64,000 nucleotides of DNA, taken from contig NZ_LMIU01000024.1 of the NCBI RefSeq assembly GCF_001428845.1, forward strand, positions 188,542 to 252,541, in the 5' to 3' direction. This document shows, piece by piece, positions 54,040-63,659 of the stretch. The notes below the pieces were generated by a model. That model was not told where the DNA came from. It did no database searches and saw only the letters and a list, made by a program, of their open reading frames with translations. The position numbers and the translations under genes are program-made. The DNA is from Achromobacter sp. Root83. Its GTDB lineage: Bacteria; Pseudomonadota; Gammaproteobacteria; Burkholderiales; Burkholderiaceae_B. Each line of letters opens with the position of its first letter. Within the stretch, counting starts at the first letter, position 1.

Positions 54040-54215
54040 GGAGCGGCTCCTTGATGACGGTGGATGAGGCGTCCATTCTGTGGCGTGGGCGGCGGATCGC
54101 CTTTGCCTGAACGGTGGAGTTGTTGGCCTGATCCTCCGAAGTGCTGTTCCCGCTGTTCCCGCCCGCCCGGAAGCCATTACGATTGCTCCGTGGAAAACCA
54201 TCGCGATCCCTACGT

Positions 54216-55109
54216 ATGAATGACACATTGCTGGCGGCCGTCAGCCGCTGCGCCCAGGCGCATGCCAACCCGGGCGGCGTGGCACAAACCTCCATTCCCG
54301 GCCTGGTTGTCATTCGAGCGACCCGGCCCAGCGGCCTGGATCATGCGATCTCGCGGCCGCTTGTGTGCCTTGTGCTGCAAGGGGGCAAGCGCGTGGCGCT
54401 GGGGGCGCAAACCTTCAATTTCACGGCCGGCGATTCGCTGCTGATCACGGCGGATGTGCCCACGGTCAGCCAGATCACGCGCGCCAGTTCGGCATTGCCC
54501 TATTTCTCGCTGGTCCTGGAGCTGGATCTGGCGGTGATCGCGGAACTGGCCCTGGAAATGAAGCCGGGACCGGTCGACCCCGGCCAGCCGGTGCGGATGG
54601 AACAGACCGACACCGAGGTTGCCGATGCAGCCCTTCGGCTGCTGCGCTTGACCGAACGCCCCGCGGCGCTGCCCGTGCTGCAGGCGCAGCTCGTCCGCGA
54701 AATGCACTATTGGCTGCTGGCCGGCCGGCACGGCCAGGCAATCCGCCAGCTAGGCTGGCCGGGGGGGAGGGCCGAACGGGTCGCCCGCGCCGTGGCGCTG
54801 CTGCGGGCCGATTTTGCACAATCGCTGCCGATGGAACGCCTGGCCGCGGTCGCGGGAATGAGCCCATCCTCGTTCTATCAGCACTTCCGGTCGGCGACCT
54901 CGCTGTCGCCGCTGCAGTTCCAGAAGCAATTGCGCCTGATCGAGGCCCGCCGGCTCATGACCGCGGAAGGCTCGTCGGCCAGCAGCGCCGCGTTTGCGGT
55001 GGGCTATGAAAGCGTCCAGCAATTCACCCGGGAATACCGGCGGATGTTCGGCCTGCCGCCGGGCAAGGACACCGATGCGGTAAAGAGCGCCGTCAGCGCG
55101 CTTTCCTGA
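54216..55109 (+). CDS. AraC-family regulator (AraC_N cupin type)
   Basis: 297 aa: N-terminal effector domain (ISRPLVCLVLQGGKRVALGA, GDSLLITADVPTVSQITRAS) of the type usually paired with SDR genes, and a C-terminal double HTH (PMERLAAVAGMSPSSFYQHF, VGYESVQQFTREYRRMFG). The ATG at 54216 lacks a strong ribosome-binding site. Likely activator of the divergent SDR. Confidence 0.92.
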   Translation: MNDTLLAAVSRCAQAHANPGGVAQTSIPGLVVIRATRPSGLDHAISRPLVCLVLQGGKRVALGAQTFNFTAGDSLLITADVPTVSQITRASSALPYFSLVLELDLAVIAELALEMKPGPVDPGQPVRMEQTDTEVADAALRLLRLTERPAALPVLQAQLVREMHYWLLAGRHGQAIRQLGWPGGRAERVARAVALLRADFAQSLPMERLAAVAGMSPSSFYQHFRSATSLSPLQFQKQLRLIEARRLMTAEGSSASSAAFAVGYESVQQFTREYRRMFGLPPGKDTDAVKSAVSALS

Positions 55110-55213
55110 ATGGCGCTCGCGGCGCGCTTTTATTAAATATTCGCGCCGCTTATATTGCGGCGGCTCCGAAATGCCGGGTCCACACTCGCGGCAATTGTCC
55201 TTGGAGCCTAGTC

Positions 55214-56401
55214 GTGAAAAGTTATGACGTGATCGTGGTGGGTGCCGGCGTGATCGGCAGTTCGGTGGCCTTTCACCTGGCCGAGCTGGGTGCGAAGAAT
55301 GTGCTGGTGCTGGACCGGGAAACCATCGGCGCGGGCACCACGTCGCAGTCTTCCGGCATCCTGCGCACGCACTATTCCGTGCGCGAGAACGTGGACCTGG
55401 CCCAGCGTTCCTGGAGCGTGTTCAACAATTTCGCCAGCTATCTGGGCGACGAGGAGGCCTCCTGCGGCCTGGTCAAATGCGGCTATCTCATCACCGCGGC
55501 CGACAACGACAAGCTGGAGCCCCTGCGCGGCGCGCTGGCGCAGCAGCAGGCCCAAGGCATCGCGCTGGAGCTGCTGGACGCCGCGCAGGCGCGCGACCTG
55601 CTGCCCATCGCGTCCTTCGACAACGCCGCCCTGATCGGCTATGAACCCGAGGCCGGCTTCGCCGACGCCTACCTGGTGGCCACCAGCTTTGCGCGCGGCG
55701 CCCGCCGCCGCGGCGTCACCATCCGCGAAAACGTCAACGTCCAGCGCCTGCTGGTGGAAAACGGCCGCGTGACCGGCGTGTCCACCTCCGAAGGCGACTA
55801 CGCCAGCCCGCTGGTCATCAGCACCCAGAACATCTGGACGCGGGAACTGGCCGGCTGGACCGGCGTCGCCATGCCCGTGGTGCCCGAGCGCCACGCCGTG
55901 CTGGCGCTGGAATGCGCCGCCGCTCCCTATACCTATTCGATGCCCGTCTTCAAGGACCTGGCCTCGCCCGGCATGCTGTATTGCCGCAGCTATGGCGGCA
56001 ACCAGATGCTGGTGAGCGAAGGCGTCGTCGGTGAAATGCTGCAGAAGAGCGACGCCGAGCAGGGCGATATCCCGCTGGACTACGTGGCCGAGGTCGGCGC
56101 GCAGGTCGCCGAGCGCTTCCCGGCCTACGAGACCGCGGGCCTGGCCTCGTCCTGGACCGGGGTGTACGACGTGACGCCCGACTGGAACCCCGTGCTGGGG
56201 CGCGTGGCCGGCGTCGACGGGCTGATCGTGGGATTCGGGTTCTCGGGCCACGGCTTCAAGCTGTCGCCGACCGTGGGCCGCGTGCTGGCGCAGGAGGCGC
56301 TGGGGCTGGCGACCGACGTGTCGCTCAAGCCCTATGAGCTGGGCCGTTTCCAGCGCGGCGCGCTGCTGACCGGGAAGTACGGCCTTGGCGCGGTGTCCTG
56401 A
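55214..56401 (+). CDS. FAD-dependent oxidoreductase (DAO/sarcosine oxidase-like)
   Basis: 395 aa flavoenzyme that oxidises an amine or amino acid. Rossmann motif VVGAGVIGSSVAFHLAELGA (residues 7-26), LDRETIGAGTTSQSSGILRT, and C-terminal TPDWNPVLGRVAGVDGLIV with GFSGHGFKLSP. GTG start at 55214 behind GGAG. The EtfBA pair 0.7 kb downstream may accept its electrons, making it a dehydrogenase rather than an oxidase (inference). Confidence 0.88.
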   Translation: MKSYDVIVVGAGVIGSSVAFHLAELGAKNVLVLDRETIGAGTTSQSSGILRTHYSVRENVDLAQRSWSVFNNFASYLGDEEASCGLVKCGYLITAADNDKLEPLRGALAQQQAQGIALELLDAAQARDLLPIASFDNAALIGYEPEAGFADAYLVATSFARGARRRGVTIRENVNVQRLLVENGRVTGVSTSEGDYASPLVISTQNIWTRELAGWTGVAMPVVPERHAVLALECAAAPYTYSMPVFKDLASPGMLYCRSYGGNQMLVSEGVVGEMLQKSDAEQGDIPLDYVAEVGAQVAERFPAYETAGLASSWTGVYDVTPDWNPVLGRVAGVDGLIVGFGFSGHGFKLSPTVGRVLAQEALGLATDVSLKPYELGRFQRGALLTGKYGLGAVS

Positions 56402-56411
56402 TCCTGGCGCT

Positions 56412-57041
56412 GTGCAACGCGCAAGCTGGCTGGCGCTGCCGCCCGAGCCCTGGAAGAACGGCGGGGGCGTCACGCGGACGCTGGCGGCGGATGCCGCGGG
56501 GCGCTGGCGCGTCAGCATCGCCGACATCGACCGCGACGGGCCGTACTCCCGGTTTCCCGGCTATGACCGCGTGTCGGTCGTGCTGTCGGGCCAGGGCGTG
56601 GCGCTGCGCGGGGAGGGCGTGGCGGTGTCGTTGCGGCCCCGCGTGCCCGCGCTGTTCGCCGGCGACGAGGTGCTGCGGTCCCGCCTGGCGGGCGGGCCGG
56701 TGCGCGTGCTGAATCTTTTTGTCCAGCGCGGCCTGGCGCGGGCCCGCGTCGCTTGCCTGGGCGCGGAGGGCGATGCCCGTGTCGCCGGTTCATTGGCGGA
56801 TGCGGCGGGCGAGTGTATTGCCACGCGCCTGGTCGTGGCCGTGGAGGCGTGCCGTTTTCGCGGCGCGCCGCCGGGCAACGAGTGGGAGCTGGCGGCGGGC
56901 GAATTCGCGCTGGGGCCGGGCGACGGCGATGCGTTGGACGGCCCCGAAGGCCTATCGCGGTCCGGCGCGTTCCTTGCGGCATCGATGCACGGTTTCGCGG
57001 TAAGCCTGGACATCGCCGTGCAGGCGCCGGGCTTGCGCTGA
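56412..57041 (+). CDS. HutD/Ves-family cupin protein
   Basis: 209 aa from the GTG at 56412 (an upstream TTG at 56385 would overlap the oxidase gene). PEPWKNGGGVTRTLA, WRVSIADIDRDGPYSRFPGY, RVSVVLSGQGVAL: the HutD/Ves signature. These proteins are often encoded with histidine-utilisation genes and act as modulators; no hutUHI is present here, although a HutG-like gene lies 3 kb away. Confidence 0.85.
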   Translation: MQRASWLALPPEPWKNGGGVTRTLAADAAGRWRVSIADIDRDGPYSRFPGYDRVSVVLSGQGVALRGEGVAVSLRPRVPALFAGDEVLRSRLAGGPVRVLNLFVQRGLARARVACLGAEGDARVAGSLADAAGECIATRLVVAVEACRFRGAPPGNEWELAAGEFALGPGDGDALDGPEGLSRSGAFLAASMHGFAVSLDIAVQAPGLR

Positions 57042-57112
57042 TCGATCTACACCCGTCCATGCGCCGCGCAGGCGTTGGACGGCTTTGATTCCTTTTAATC
57101 AGGAGCATTTCC

Positions 57113-57862
57113 ATGAAGGTGATCGCCGCGGTCAAGCGCGTGGTTGACTACAACGTCAAGGTGCGCGTCAAGGCCGACCAGAGCGGCGTGGACATCGGCA
57201 ACGTCAAGATGTCCATGAATCCATTCGACGAGATCGCCGTCGAGGCGGCCGTGCGCTTGAAAGAGCAGGGCGCCGCCGCCGAAGTGGTGGCGGTGTCCTG
57301 CGGCACGGCGCAGTCGCAGGAGACGCTGCGCACCGCGCTGGCCATCGGCGCCGACCGTGGCGTGCTGGTGCAGACGGACGCCGCGCTGCAGCCGCTGGCG
57401 GTCGCCAAGCTGCTGCGCGCCGTGGTGCAAAAGGAGGTGCCCGCGCTGGTCATCCTGGGCAAGCAGGCCATCGACGACGACGCCTGCCAGACCGGCCAGA
57501 TGCTGGCGGCCCTGCTGGGCTGGCCGCAGGCCACCAACGCCAGCGCCATCGAGATCGGCGCCGGCACGGCGCGCGTCACCCGCGAGGTGGACGGCGGCCT
57601 GGAAGTGGTGGAACTGACGCTGCCCGCCGTGGTCACGGCCGACCTGCGCCTGAACGAGCCGCGCTACGTCACCTTGCCCAACATCATGAAGGCCAAGAAG
57701 AAGCCCGTGGATATCGAGACGCCGGAAGGCCTGGGCGTGGACCCCGTGTCCCGCCTGGAGACGCTGCGGGTGGAAGAGCCGGCGGCGCGCGCGGCCGGCG
57801 TGAAGGTCGCCGACGTGGCCGCGCTGGTCGACAAACTGAAGAACGAAGCCAAGGTGATCTGA
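57113..57862 (+). CDS. etfB: Electron transfer flavoprotein beta subunit
   Basis: Partner of EtfA; holds AMP and passes electrons from flavin dehydrogenases to ETF-quinone oxidoreductase. 249 aa: [60 protein letters not shown], and [20 protein letters not shown] (ETF-beta signature region). ATG behind AGGAG; overlaps etfA by one base (TGATG). Confidence 0.96.
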   Translation: MKVIAAVKRVVDYNVKVRVKADQSGVDIGNVKMSMNPFDEIAVEAAVRLKEQGAAAEVVAVSCGTAQSQETLRTALAIGADRGVLVQTDAALQPLAVAKLLRAVVQKEVPALVILGKQAIDDDACQTGQMLAALLGWPQATNASAIEIGAGTARVTREVDGGLEVVELTLPAVVTADLRLNEPRYVTLPNIMKAKKKPVDIETPEGLGVDPVSRLETLRVEEPAARAAGVKVADVAALVDKLKNEAKVI

Positions 57863-58794
57863 TGACAGTCCTAGTTATTGCCGAACACGACAATCAGGCG
57901 CTCAACGGCGCCACGCTCAACGCCATCGCGGCCGCCGCGACGCTCGGCATGCCGGTACACGTGCTGGTGGCGGGCGGCCAGGCGCAGGCCGCGGCCGCGG
58001 CGGCGGCGCGCGTCGCGGGCGTGGAGCAGGTGCTGCTGGCGCAGGCGCCGCAGTTGGCCGACGGGCTGGCGGAGAACCTGGCGGCGCAGGCCGTGGCGGT
58101 GTCCGCCGGCTATACGCATCTGTTCGTGGCCGCCACCGCCCACGGCAAGAGCGTGGCGCCGCGCATCGCGGCGCTTCTGGATGTGGAACAGGTGTCGGAC
58201 GTGATCGACGTGCTGGCGCCCGACACATTCAAGCGCCCCATCTATGCGGGCAACGCGATCGCCACCGTGAAAAGCGGCTATCCGGTGGTGGTGGCGACGA
58301 TACGTCCGACGGCCTTCGATGCCGTGGCCGCCGAGGGTGGCAGCGCGCGGATCGAAACGGTCGAGGCGGTGGCGGGCGCGGGCCTGTCGCGTTTCGTCAG
58401 CCGCGAAATCGCGGTGTCCGAACGCCCCGAACTGGGCGGCGCGCGCGCGGTGGTGTCGGGCGGCCGCGGGCTGGGCAGCGCGGATAACTTCAAACTGCTG
58501 GACCCGCTGGCCGCAAAGCTGGGCGCGGCGCTCGGCGCCTCGCGCGCCGCGGTGGACGCGGGCTACGCGCCGAACGACTGGCAGGTCGGCCAGACCGGCA
58601 AGATCGTCGCGCCAGCGCTGTACGTGGCGGTCGGGATCTCGGGCGCCATCCAGCATCTGGCCGGCATGAAGGATTCGAAGGTCATCGTCGCCATCAACAA
58701 GGACGGCGACGCGCCGATCTTCGGCGTGGCGGACTACGGCCTGGTCGGCGATCTGTTCGAGGCCGTGCCGGCCTTGACGGCCGCGCTGCCCTGA
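57862..58794 (+). CDS. etfA: Electron transfer flavoprotein alpha subunit
   Basis: FAD-binding subunit. 310 aa: C-terminal FAD domain with [60 protein letters not shown] and [20 protein letters not shown], the ETF-alpha signature. Housekeeping type, translationally coupled to etfB. Confidence 0.97.
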   Translation: MTVLVIAEHDNQALNGATLNAIAAAATLGMPVHVLVAGGQAQAAAAAAARVAGVEQVLLAQAPQLADGLAENLAAQAVAVSAGYTHLFVAATAHGKSVAPRIAALLDVEQVSDVIDVLAPDTFKRPIYAGNAIATVKSGYPVVVATIRPTAFDAVAAEGGSARIETVEAVAGAGLSRFVSREIAVSERPELGGARAVVSGGRGLGSADNFKLLDPLAAKLGAALGASRAAVDAGYAPNDWQVGQTGKIVAPALYVAVGISGAIQHLAGMKDSKVIVAINKDGDAPIFGVADYGLVGDLFEAVPALTAALP

Positions 58795-58805
58795 TACCGG
58801 CCGCT

Positions 58806-59819
58806 TCAGCGCCGCAGGCTGCGCCAGAGCGTGGCGGGCGGCAGCCCCAGGGCCGGGGCGAGATCCTTCTGGATCAGGCGTTCCATCGCCATCAGGATCA
58901 CGTCGCGCGCCTCGGCGGGCAGCTTGCCCACTTCCTGCTGGCGCGCGGCCAGGTACAGCGTGCGCGACAGGGCGGGGTCGTCGCCGCGCGCGGCGCCCAG
59001 GTAGGGCGCCAGCGGCAGCACCCGCAATTGCTCCAGGAAATGCCGCGACTGCCAGATGCACAAGGGCGTGCTGATGCCGAACCCCAGCCCGGCCGTGACC
59101 AGGCTGAGCAACGGGTCGGTATTGTCGAACTCGTAGGTGCGTTCGATCATCACGCCATGCGATTCGACCAGCCGGTCGATCTCGGCGCCGATGAAGGAGC
59201 GCGCGCTGTAGCGGATGAACTGGTTGCGCTTGCCCAGCTCTTTCAGCGAGTCGATCCTGTCCATGCTCATGGAGCGCGGAACGATGAGTACATAGGGTTC
59301 GCTGAACAGGCTGTACTTGCGGATGGTGGGCTTGCCGGCCGACGCGCTGGTGGTGACCACCAGGTCCAGTTGCCGGTCTTCGAGCTGTTTGTCCAGCACC
59401 GGCGTGATGCCCGACCATAACCGGATCTGGCGCGACGCGCCGGACAGGCCATGGATCAGCGTCGGGCCCAGCGTGCCCGCGAACGAGTCCACGCAGCCGA
59501 ACCGGACGATATTGCGCTTGGCCCGGCTAAGGTTGCGCACGCTTTCCGTCATGTCGCCGGCCTGCGCCAGCAAACGCGCGGCATGTTCGAACAGCAGTTC
59601 ACCGGCGGGCGTGGGCCGCGCCGGCCGGGTGCTGCGGTCCAGCAGCTCGGTCGACATGGCGGCCTCGAGCTGCTTGATCCGCTGCGACACCGCCGCCTGC
59701 GAAAAACCCAGCAGGCGCGCCGCGCCGGATACCGACGCGGCCTCCACCACCGCCACCCAGGTCAGCAGCAGGCTCCATTCGGGATAGTTTTCCGTGGCGC
59801 TGAACGAAAAGCGGTTCAT
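58806..59819 (-). CDS. LysR-family regulator
   Basis: 337 aa from the ATG at 59819: HTH region ([20 protein letters not shown] then QRIKQLEAA) starts unusually late, about residue 20, after [20 protein letters not shown]. Effector domain follows, and the C-terminus is longer than average. Convergent with etfA and 37 bp downstream of the deformylase gene on the same strand, so probably in one transcription unit with it. Confidence 0.9.
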   Translation of the reverse strand: MNRFSFSATENYPEWSLLLTWVAVVEAASVSGAARLLGFSQAAVSQRIKQLEAAMSTELLDRSTRPARPTPAGELLFEHAARLLAQAGDMTESVRNLSRAKRNIVRFGCVDSFAGTLGPTLIHGLSGASRQIRLWSGITPVLDKQLEDRQLDLVVTTSASAGKPTIRKYSLFSEPYVLIVPRSMSMDRIDSLKELGKRNQFIRYSARSFIGAEIDRLVESHGVMIERTYEFDNTDPLLSLVTAGLGFGISTPLCIWQSRHFLEQLRVLPLAPYLGAARGDDPALSRTLYLAARQQEVGKLPAEARDVILMAMERLIQKDLAPALGLPPATLWRSLRR

Positions 59820-59856
59820 GGCGGGGCTGCGTCCTGGATCCGGCGGCGGCCGGCGA

Positions 59857-60660
59857 TCAGCGCAGGCGCGCGGTGGCCTGGCGCAGGGCGGCGGCCACCA
59901 TGCCCTCGACCTCGGGAATGACCTTGCCGGCCAGGTCGGGACGATAGGCATACGGATGCGTTTCGTCCATGTAGGTGGACTGGCACATCTCAAGCTGGAT
60001 GGCGTGGATGTTGTCGGCCGGCGCGCCATAGTGGCGCGTGATGTAGCCGCCCTTGAAGCGGCCGTTGACCGCCCAGGTGTAGTCCGCGCAACCGTCCAGC
60101 CGGGCCTGCACGGCCGCCAGGATGTCGGGCGCGCACGCGGCGCCGTCGGACGTGCCGATGTTCAGGTCGGGCAGCTTGCCCTCGAACAGGCGCGGCAGCA
60201 CGCTGGCGATGGAATGCGCTTCCCACAGCAGCACGGTGCCGTGTTCGGCCTTGATGCGGTCGATCTCTTCGCGCAGCTTGGCGTGATAGGGCTGCCAGTA
60301 CGTCTGCAGGCGATGCGCGCGCTCGGCGTCCGTCAGCACGGCGTCGTTCGCGTAGAGCGCGTCGCCGCGGAAGGTCTGCGCCGGGCACAGGCCGGTCTTG
60401 GTCTGGCCGGGGTAGAGGCTTTCGTCGTTGGGCGGACGGTTCAGGTCGACCACGTAACGCGAGTAGCGCGCGCCGACCACGGATGCGCCCAGCGCTTCGG
60501 CAAACTTGTACAGCGTGTCCAGATGCCAGTCCGTGTCGCCGGACTGCAGGCCCAGCGGCGTCATCTGCGCGCGCTGGGCATCGGGAATCTGGCTGCCGAG
60601 ATGGGGAATGGAGATCAGCAGCGGGGCGGTGCCGCGGCTGAAGTGATAGATGTCGCTCAA
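59857..60660 (-). CDS. hutG: N-formylglutamate amidohydrolase-like (HutG)
   Basis: Zn enzyme that hydrolyses N-formyl-L-glutamate to glutamate and formate, or a related N-formyl/acyl amino acid. 267 aa: PLLISIPHLGSQIPD, RYVVDLNRPPNDESLYPGQ, VLLWEAHSIASVLPRLFEGK, and TRHYGAPADNIHAIQLEMCQ with the QLEM motif. TTG start behind GGAG. No other hut catabolic genes are adjacent, so the substrate assignment is by family only. Confidence 0.88.
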   Translation of the reverse strand: MSDIYHFSRGTAPLLISIPHLGSQIPDAQRAQMTPLGLQSGDTDWHLDTLYKFAEALGASVVGARYSRYVVDLNRPPNDESLYPGQTKTGLCPAQTFRGDALYANDAVLTDAERAHRLQTYWQPYHAKLREEIDRIKAEHGTVLLWEAHSIASVLPRLFEGKLPDLNIGTSDGAACAPDILAAVQARLDGCADYTWAVNGRFKGGYITRHYGAPADNIHAIQLEMCQSTYMDETHPYAYRPDLAGKVIPEVEGMVAAALRQATARLR

Positions 60661-61057
60661 GGGAAAACTCCGGGTGGCAAAGGCGGTGCGCCGCGGACGG
60701 GCGGCGCGCCGTCTGTATGCTAGGCAGCGCAGCCCCTCGCGGGTATTGCATCAGTTTAGTGGATATTGATGATCCAGCAGACTGATGCTAAATCCGGCGC
60801 GCTTCGCGTCGGGGTGGCCGTCGCGCCTAGTGTTTTCCCCAGGGCGGCCAGGTATTTGCATCTCAGTACTAACCACTAGCCCGCGCGTGTCTGCCCCCGG
60901 CGCACGCCCGCCTGCGGCCCCACTCTATAACCCACAGGAATAGCGCAAGCACCCGAAGGACTTTGACGCCATGGTGTCCCGCTTCTAGTCTGCCGTCACG
61001 CTGTATCTCTGACTGCAAACTACGAATGCCGCAAGTGCGCGGCGCACAAGGGAAGTC
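60661..61057. other. Gene-free divergent promoter region (397 bp)
   Basis: Lies between the divergent hutG-like and binding-protein genes. No coding sequence with codon bias was seen. CTAGTG (near 60827) and CACTAG (near 60875) form a spaced inverted repeat; otherwise nothing definite, only presumed promoters. Confidence 0.5.
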
Positions 61058-62623
61058 ATGAACCGTCCTGTACACCTTGCCATCGCGGCCGCGCTGCTGG
61101 CGGCCTGTAGCGCTGGTTTTTCGGCGGACGCCGCCGCGCAGGAGCGTCCCATGCTGCGCATCAGCTCGGGCGCCGCCGACAACGCCACGCTGGATCCGCA
61201 CCGCGCGACGTCCACGGCCGATAAGGGCGTGGCGGCGCAGATGTTCAATGCGCTGGTGCGCTTTCCGGCAGGCAGCGCCGACCCGAAGGCGCTGGAGGCG
61301 GACCTGGCCGAGCGCTGGGAAGCCTCCGCGGACAGCAAGACATGGACCTTCCACCTGCGCCATGGCGTGCAGTTCCATGGCGGCTACGGCGAGCTGAAGG
61401 CCGAGGACGTGGTCTATTCCCTGCAGCGCGCGGGCGACCCGAACCGGTCCAGCTTCGCCGCGACATTCGCCATCATCGACAAGGTGGAAGCGGTGGACGG
61501 CTACACCGTGCGCATCGCCTTGAAGTACCCCGACGCGGCCTTCCTGGGCCGGGTGTCCAACTATCATGGCGGCAACATCGTCAGCAAGAAGGCCGCCGAG
61601 AAGCTGGGCGACAAGTTCGGCGCCGGCCCCATCGGCACCGGCCCGTTCGCCTTCGGCGAACACGTCACCCAGCAATACGTGAAACTGCTGGCCAACGACG
61701 CGTACTTCCGCGGCAAGCCCAAGCTGGGCGGCATCATGTACCGCATGATCCCGTCCGACAGCGCGCGGGAACTGGCCTTCACGTCCAGCGAGATCGACGT
61801 GATGCAGGGCAAGCGCGAGCAGCGCTGGGTGGAACGTTCGGCCAAGCGCGGCATGAAGGTCGACATTTTCGAGCCCGCCGAATTCCGCACCCTGCACATC
61901 AACCGCAACATCAAGCCGCTGGACAACCTGAAGGTGCGCCAGGCCGTGGCCGCCGCCATCAATGTCGACGAGATCGTGCGCTACGCGGGCAAGGACGTGG
62001 CCGACAAGGGCTGCTCGGTGGTGCCCAACGGCTATCTGGGGCAGGACTGCGGCGCCGGCGCCTACGCCTACGACGTGGACCGCGCCAAGAAGCTGCTGGC
62101 CGAAGCGGGCTTTCCCAACGGCGTCGAGATCAAGTCGATCGTGTCGAACATCTCGGCCCAGCAGCCCATCATGGAGATCGTGCAGGCCCAACTGGCCAAG
62201 GCCGGCATCAAGCTCAACATGGAAGTGGTGGACCACGCCACCTACCAGGCCAAGAGCCGCCAGGACCTGAGCGGGCTGGTGTTCTACGGCGCGGCGCGCT
62301 TTCCCAACGCCGATACCTATCTGACCGAGTTCTACGATTCGGCCGCCGCCATCGGCGCGCCGGCGGCGATGTCGAATTTCTCGCACTGCTCGGTGGCGGA
62401 CGACACCATCCGGCAGGCGCGCGTCGAACCGGACGCGCAGAAGCAGTTGGCCCTGTGGAAGCAGGCGCAGGCCAGCATCCACGACGACGTCTGTGCCGTG
62501 CCGCTGTTCGGCCTGAAGCAGGTGTGGGCGCATGGCGACCGCGTGAACTACGGCTATGTGCTGAACGGCGCGCTGAATCTGCAGCCGCCCATCACCGAAC
62601 AGACCTCGGTGTCGGCGCCCTAG
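61058..62623 (+). CDS. ABC substrate-binding protein, family 5 (peptide/opine type)
   Basis: 521 aa extracytoplasmic receptor. The N-terminus IAAALLAACSAGFSADAAAQ could be a lipoprotein signal (LAAC) or a Sec signal cleaved at AQA. Then LRISSGAADNATLDPHRATS, LAERWEASADSKTWTFHLRH, GPIGTGPFAFGEHV and RQAVAAAINVDEIVRYAGKD are the SBP_bac_5 landmarks. No permease or ATPase follows in the window. Its neighbour, a FAD amino-acid oxidase, suggests an amino-acid derivative or short peptide ligand. Confidence 0.92.
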   Translation: MNRPVHLAIAAALLAACSAGFSADAAAQERPMLRISSGAADNATLDPHRATSTADKGVAAQMFNALVRFPAGSADPKALEADLAERWEASADSKTWTFHLRHGVQFHGGYGELKAEDVVYSLQRAGDPNRSSFAATFAIIDKVEAVDGYTVRIALKYPDAAFLGRVSNYHGGNIVSKKAAEKLGDKFGAGPIGTGPFAFGEHVTQQYVKLLANDAYFRGKPKLGGIMYRMIPSDSARELAFTSSEIDVMQGKREQRWVERSAKRGMKVDIFEPAEFRTLHINRNIKPLDNLKVRQAVAAAINVDEIVRYAGKDVADKGCSVVPNGYLGQDCGAGAYAYDVDRAKKLLAEAGFPNGVEIKSIVSNISAQQPIMEIVQAQLAKAGIKLNMEVVDHATYQAKSRQDLSGLVFYGAARFPNADTYLTEFYDSAAAIGAPAAMSNFSHCSVADDTIRQARVEPDAQKQLALWKQAQASIHDDVCAVPLFGLKQVWAHGDRVNYGYVLNGALNLQPPITEQTSVSAP

Positions 62624-62659
62624 GCCCCGCAGGCTGTCCGCCGGCCGTGATGCGGCCGC

Positions 62660-63577
62660 TCACTGGCCCTTGAGCAATTCCCGGGAGACCTGCGCGGCGA
62701 CCGCGCGGGCCTCATCGACAAAGTCCTGGACCAGCGCCGCGTTGCGCGAGGCATGCACGCGGCACAACTGGAAGTGGAATTGCAGTTCCGGATCGAACCG
62801 CCGCAGCACCATGCGGCTTTGCAACCCTTCGGCGAACAACGGATGAATCAAGGAAACCCCCAGCCCCGCCGCGACGAATTCGCAGGCCGTGGGCGCCGTA
62901 TTGGTATCCAGCACCACGTTCAACTGCGCGCCCGCCTGGTCGAACGCCTGCCGCACCAGTTCGTGCGTCTGGCTGTCGGCGCCGAAGGACACGAACGGCA
63001 GGCCGCTCAGGTCGCGCGGCCTCACGACGCGCTTGCGCGTGAGTTCGTGATTGAGCGGCATGGCGCAGAAGAGCGGGTAGGGGAACAGCGGCTCGCGGTC
63101 GATGTAGGGATTGTCGACGCGGCTGCCCACCAGCGCCACGTCGATGTGACGGGTGGCCAGCCAGTCCGCCAGGAACAGCGATCCGCGGCTCTGGATGGAC
63201 ACGCGCACATCGGGATGAAGCTTCAGGAACTGCATGGTCACGCGCCGGATGAACGGGCCGGACAGCGCCGGCAGCACGCCCACGTTCAGGGTGCGCTGCT
63301 CGTCGCGCCGGATCGATTCGACGGCCTGTTCCACCTGGCGCAGGCCGCTGAACACCCGGTCGATCTCCTCGTACAGGCGCATGCCCTGCAAGGAGGGCGC
63401 CAGCTTGCCGCGCACGCGGTCGAACAGGGACAGGCCCGTGTCGGCTTCCAGATGGGCCAGCAGCTTGCTCACCGCGGGCTGCGAAACGCCCAGCGCAATG
63501 GCCGCCTGGCTGACCGTGCCCTGCTCGACCACCGCCTTGAATGCCTCGATCTGCCGCAGATTCAATGTGTCATTCAT
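62660..63577 (-). CDS. LysR-family regulator
   Basis: 305 aa: NLRQIEAFKAVVEQGTVSQA, AIALGVSQPAVSKLLAHLEA HTH, effector domain of the NocR/OccR-like group (VGVLPALSGPFIRRVTMQFL). ATG at 63577 is preferred; a second ATG at 63607 would add ten residues. Divergent from a FAD oxidase gene, as in opine and amino-acid catabolic loci. Confidence 0.9.
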   Translation of the reverse strand: MNDTLNLRQIEAFKAVVEQGTVSQAAIALGVSQPAVSKLLAHLEADTGLSLFDRVRGKLAPSLQGMRLYEEIDRVFSGLRQVEQAVESIRRDEQRTLNVGVLPALSGPFIRRVTMQFLKLHPDVRVSIQSRGSLFLADWLATRHIDVALVGSRVDNPYIDREPLFPYPLFCAMPLNHELTRKRVVRPRDLSGLPFVSFGADSQTHELVRQAFDQAGAQLNVVLDTNTAPTACEFVAAGLGVSLIHPLFAEGLQSRMVLRRFDPELQFHFQLCRVHASRNAALVQDFVDEARAVAAQVSRELLKGQ

Positions 63578-63659
63578 GCCATAACCCGGGTTGTTGAAAA
63601 TCAACATGCCAGTCGCGAAGGTTATAGCGCAGCCTGCGCTCGCACAAGGAGGTTCCGCC

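Noticed and set aside
56412..60660. Histidine utilisation (hut) operon
   Set aside because: Only HutD- and HutG-like genes are present, on opposite strands and 3 kb apart; hutH, hutU and hutI are missing.
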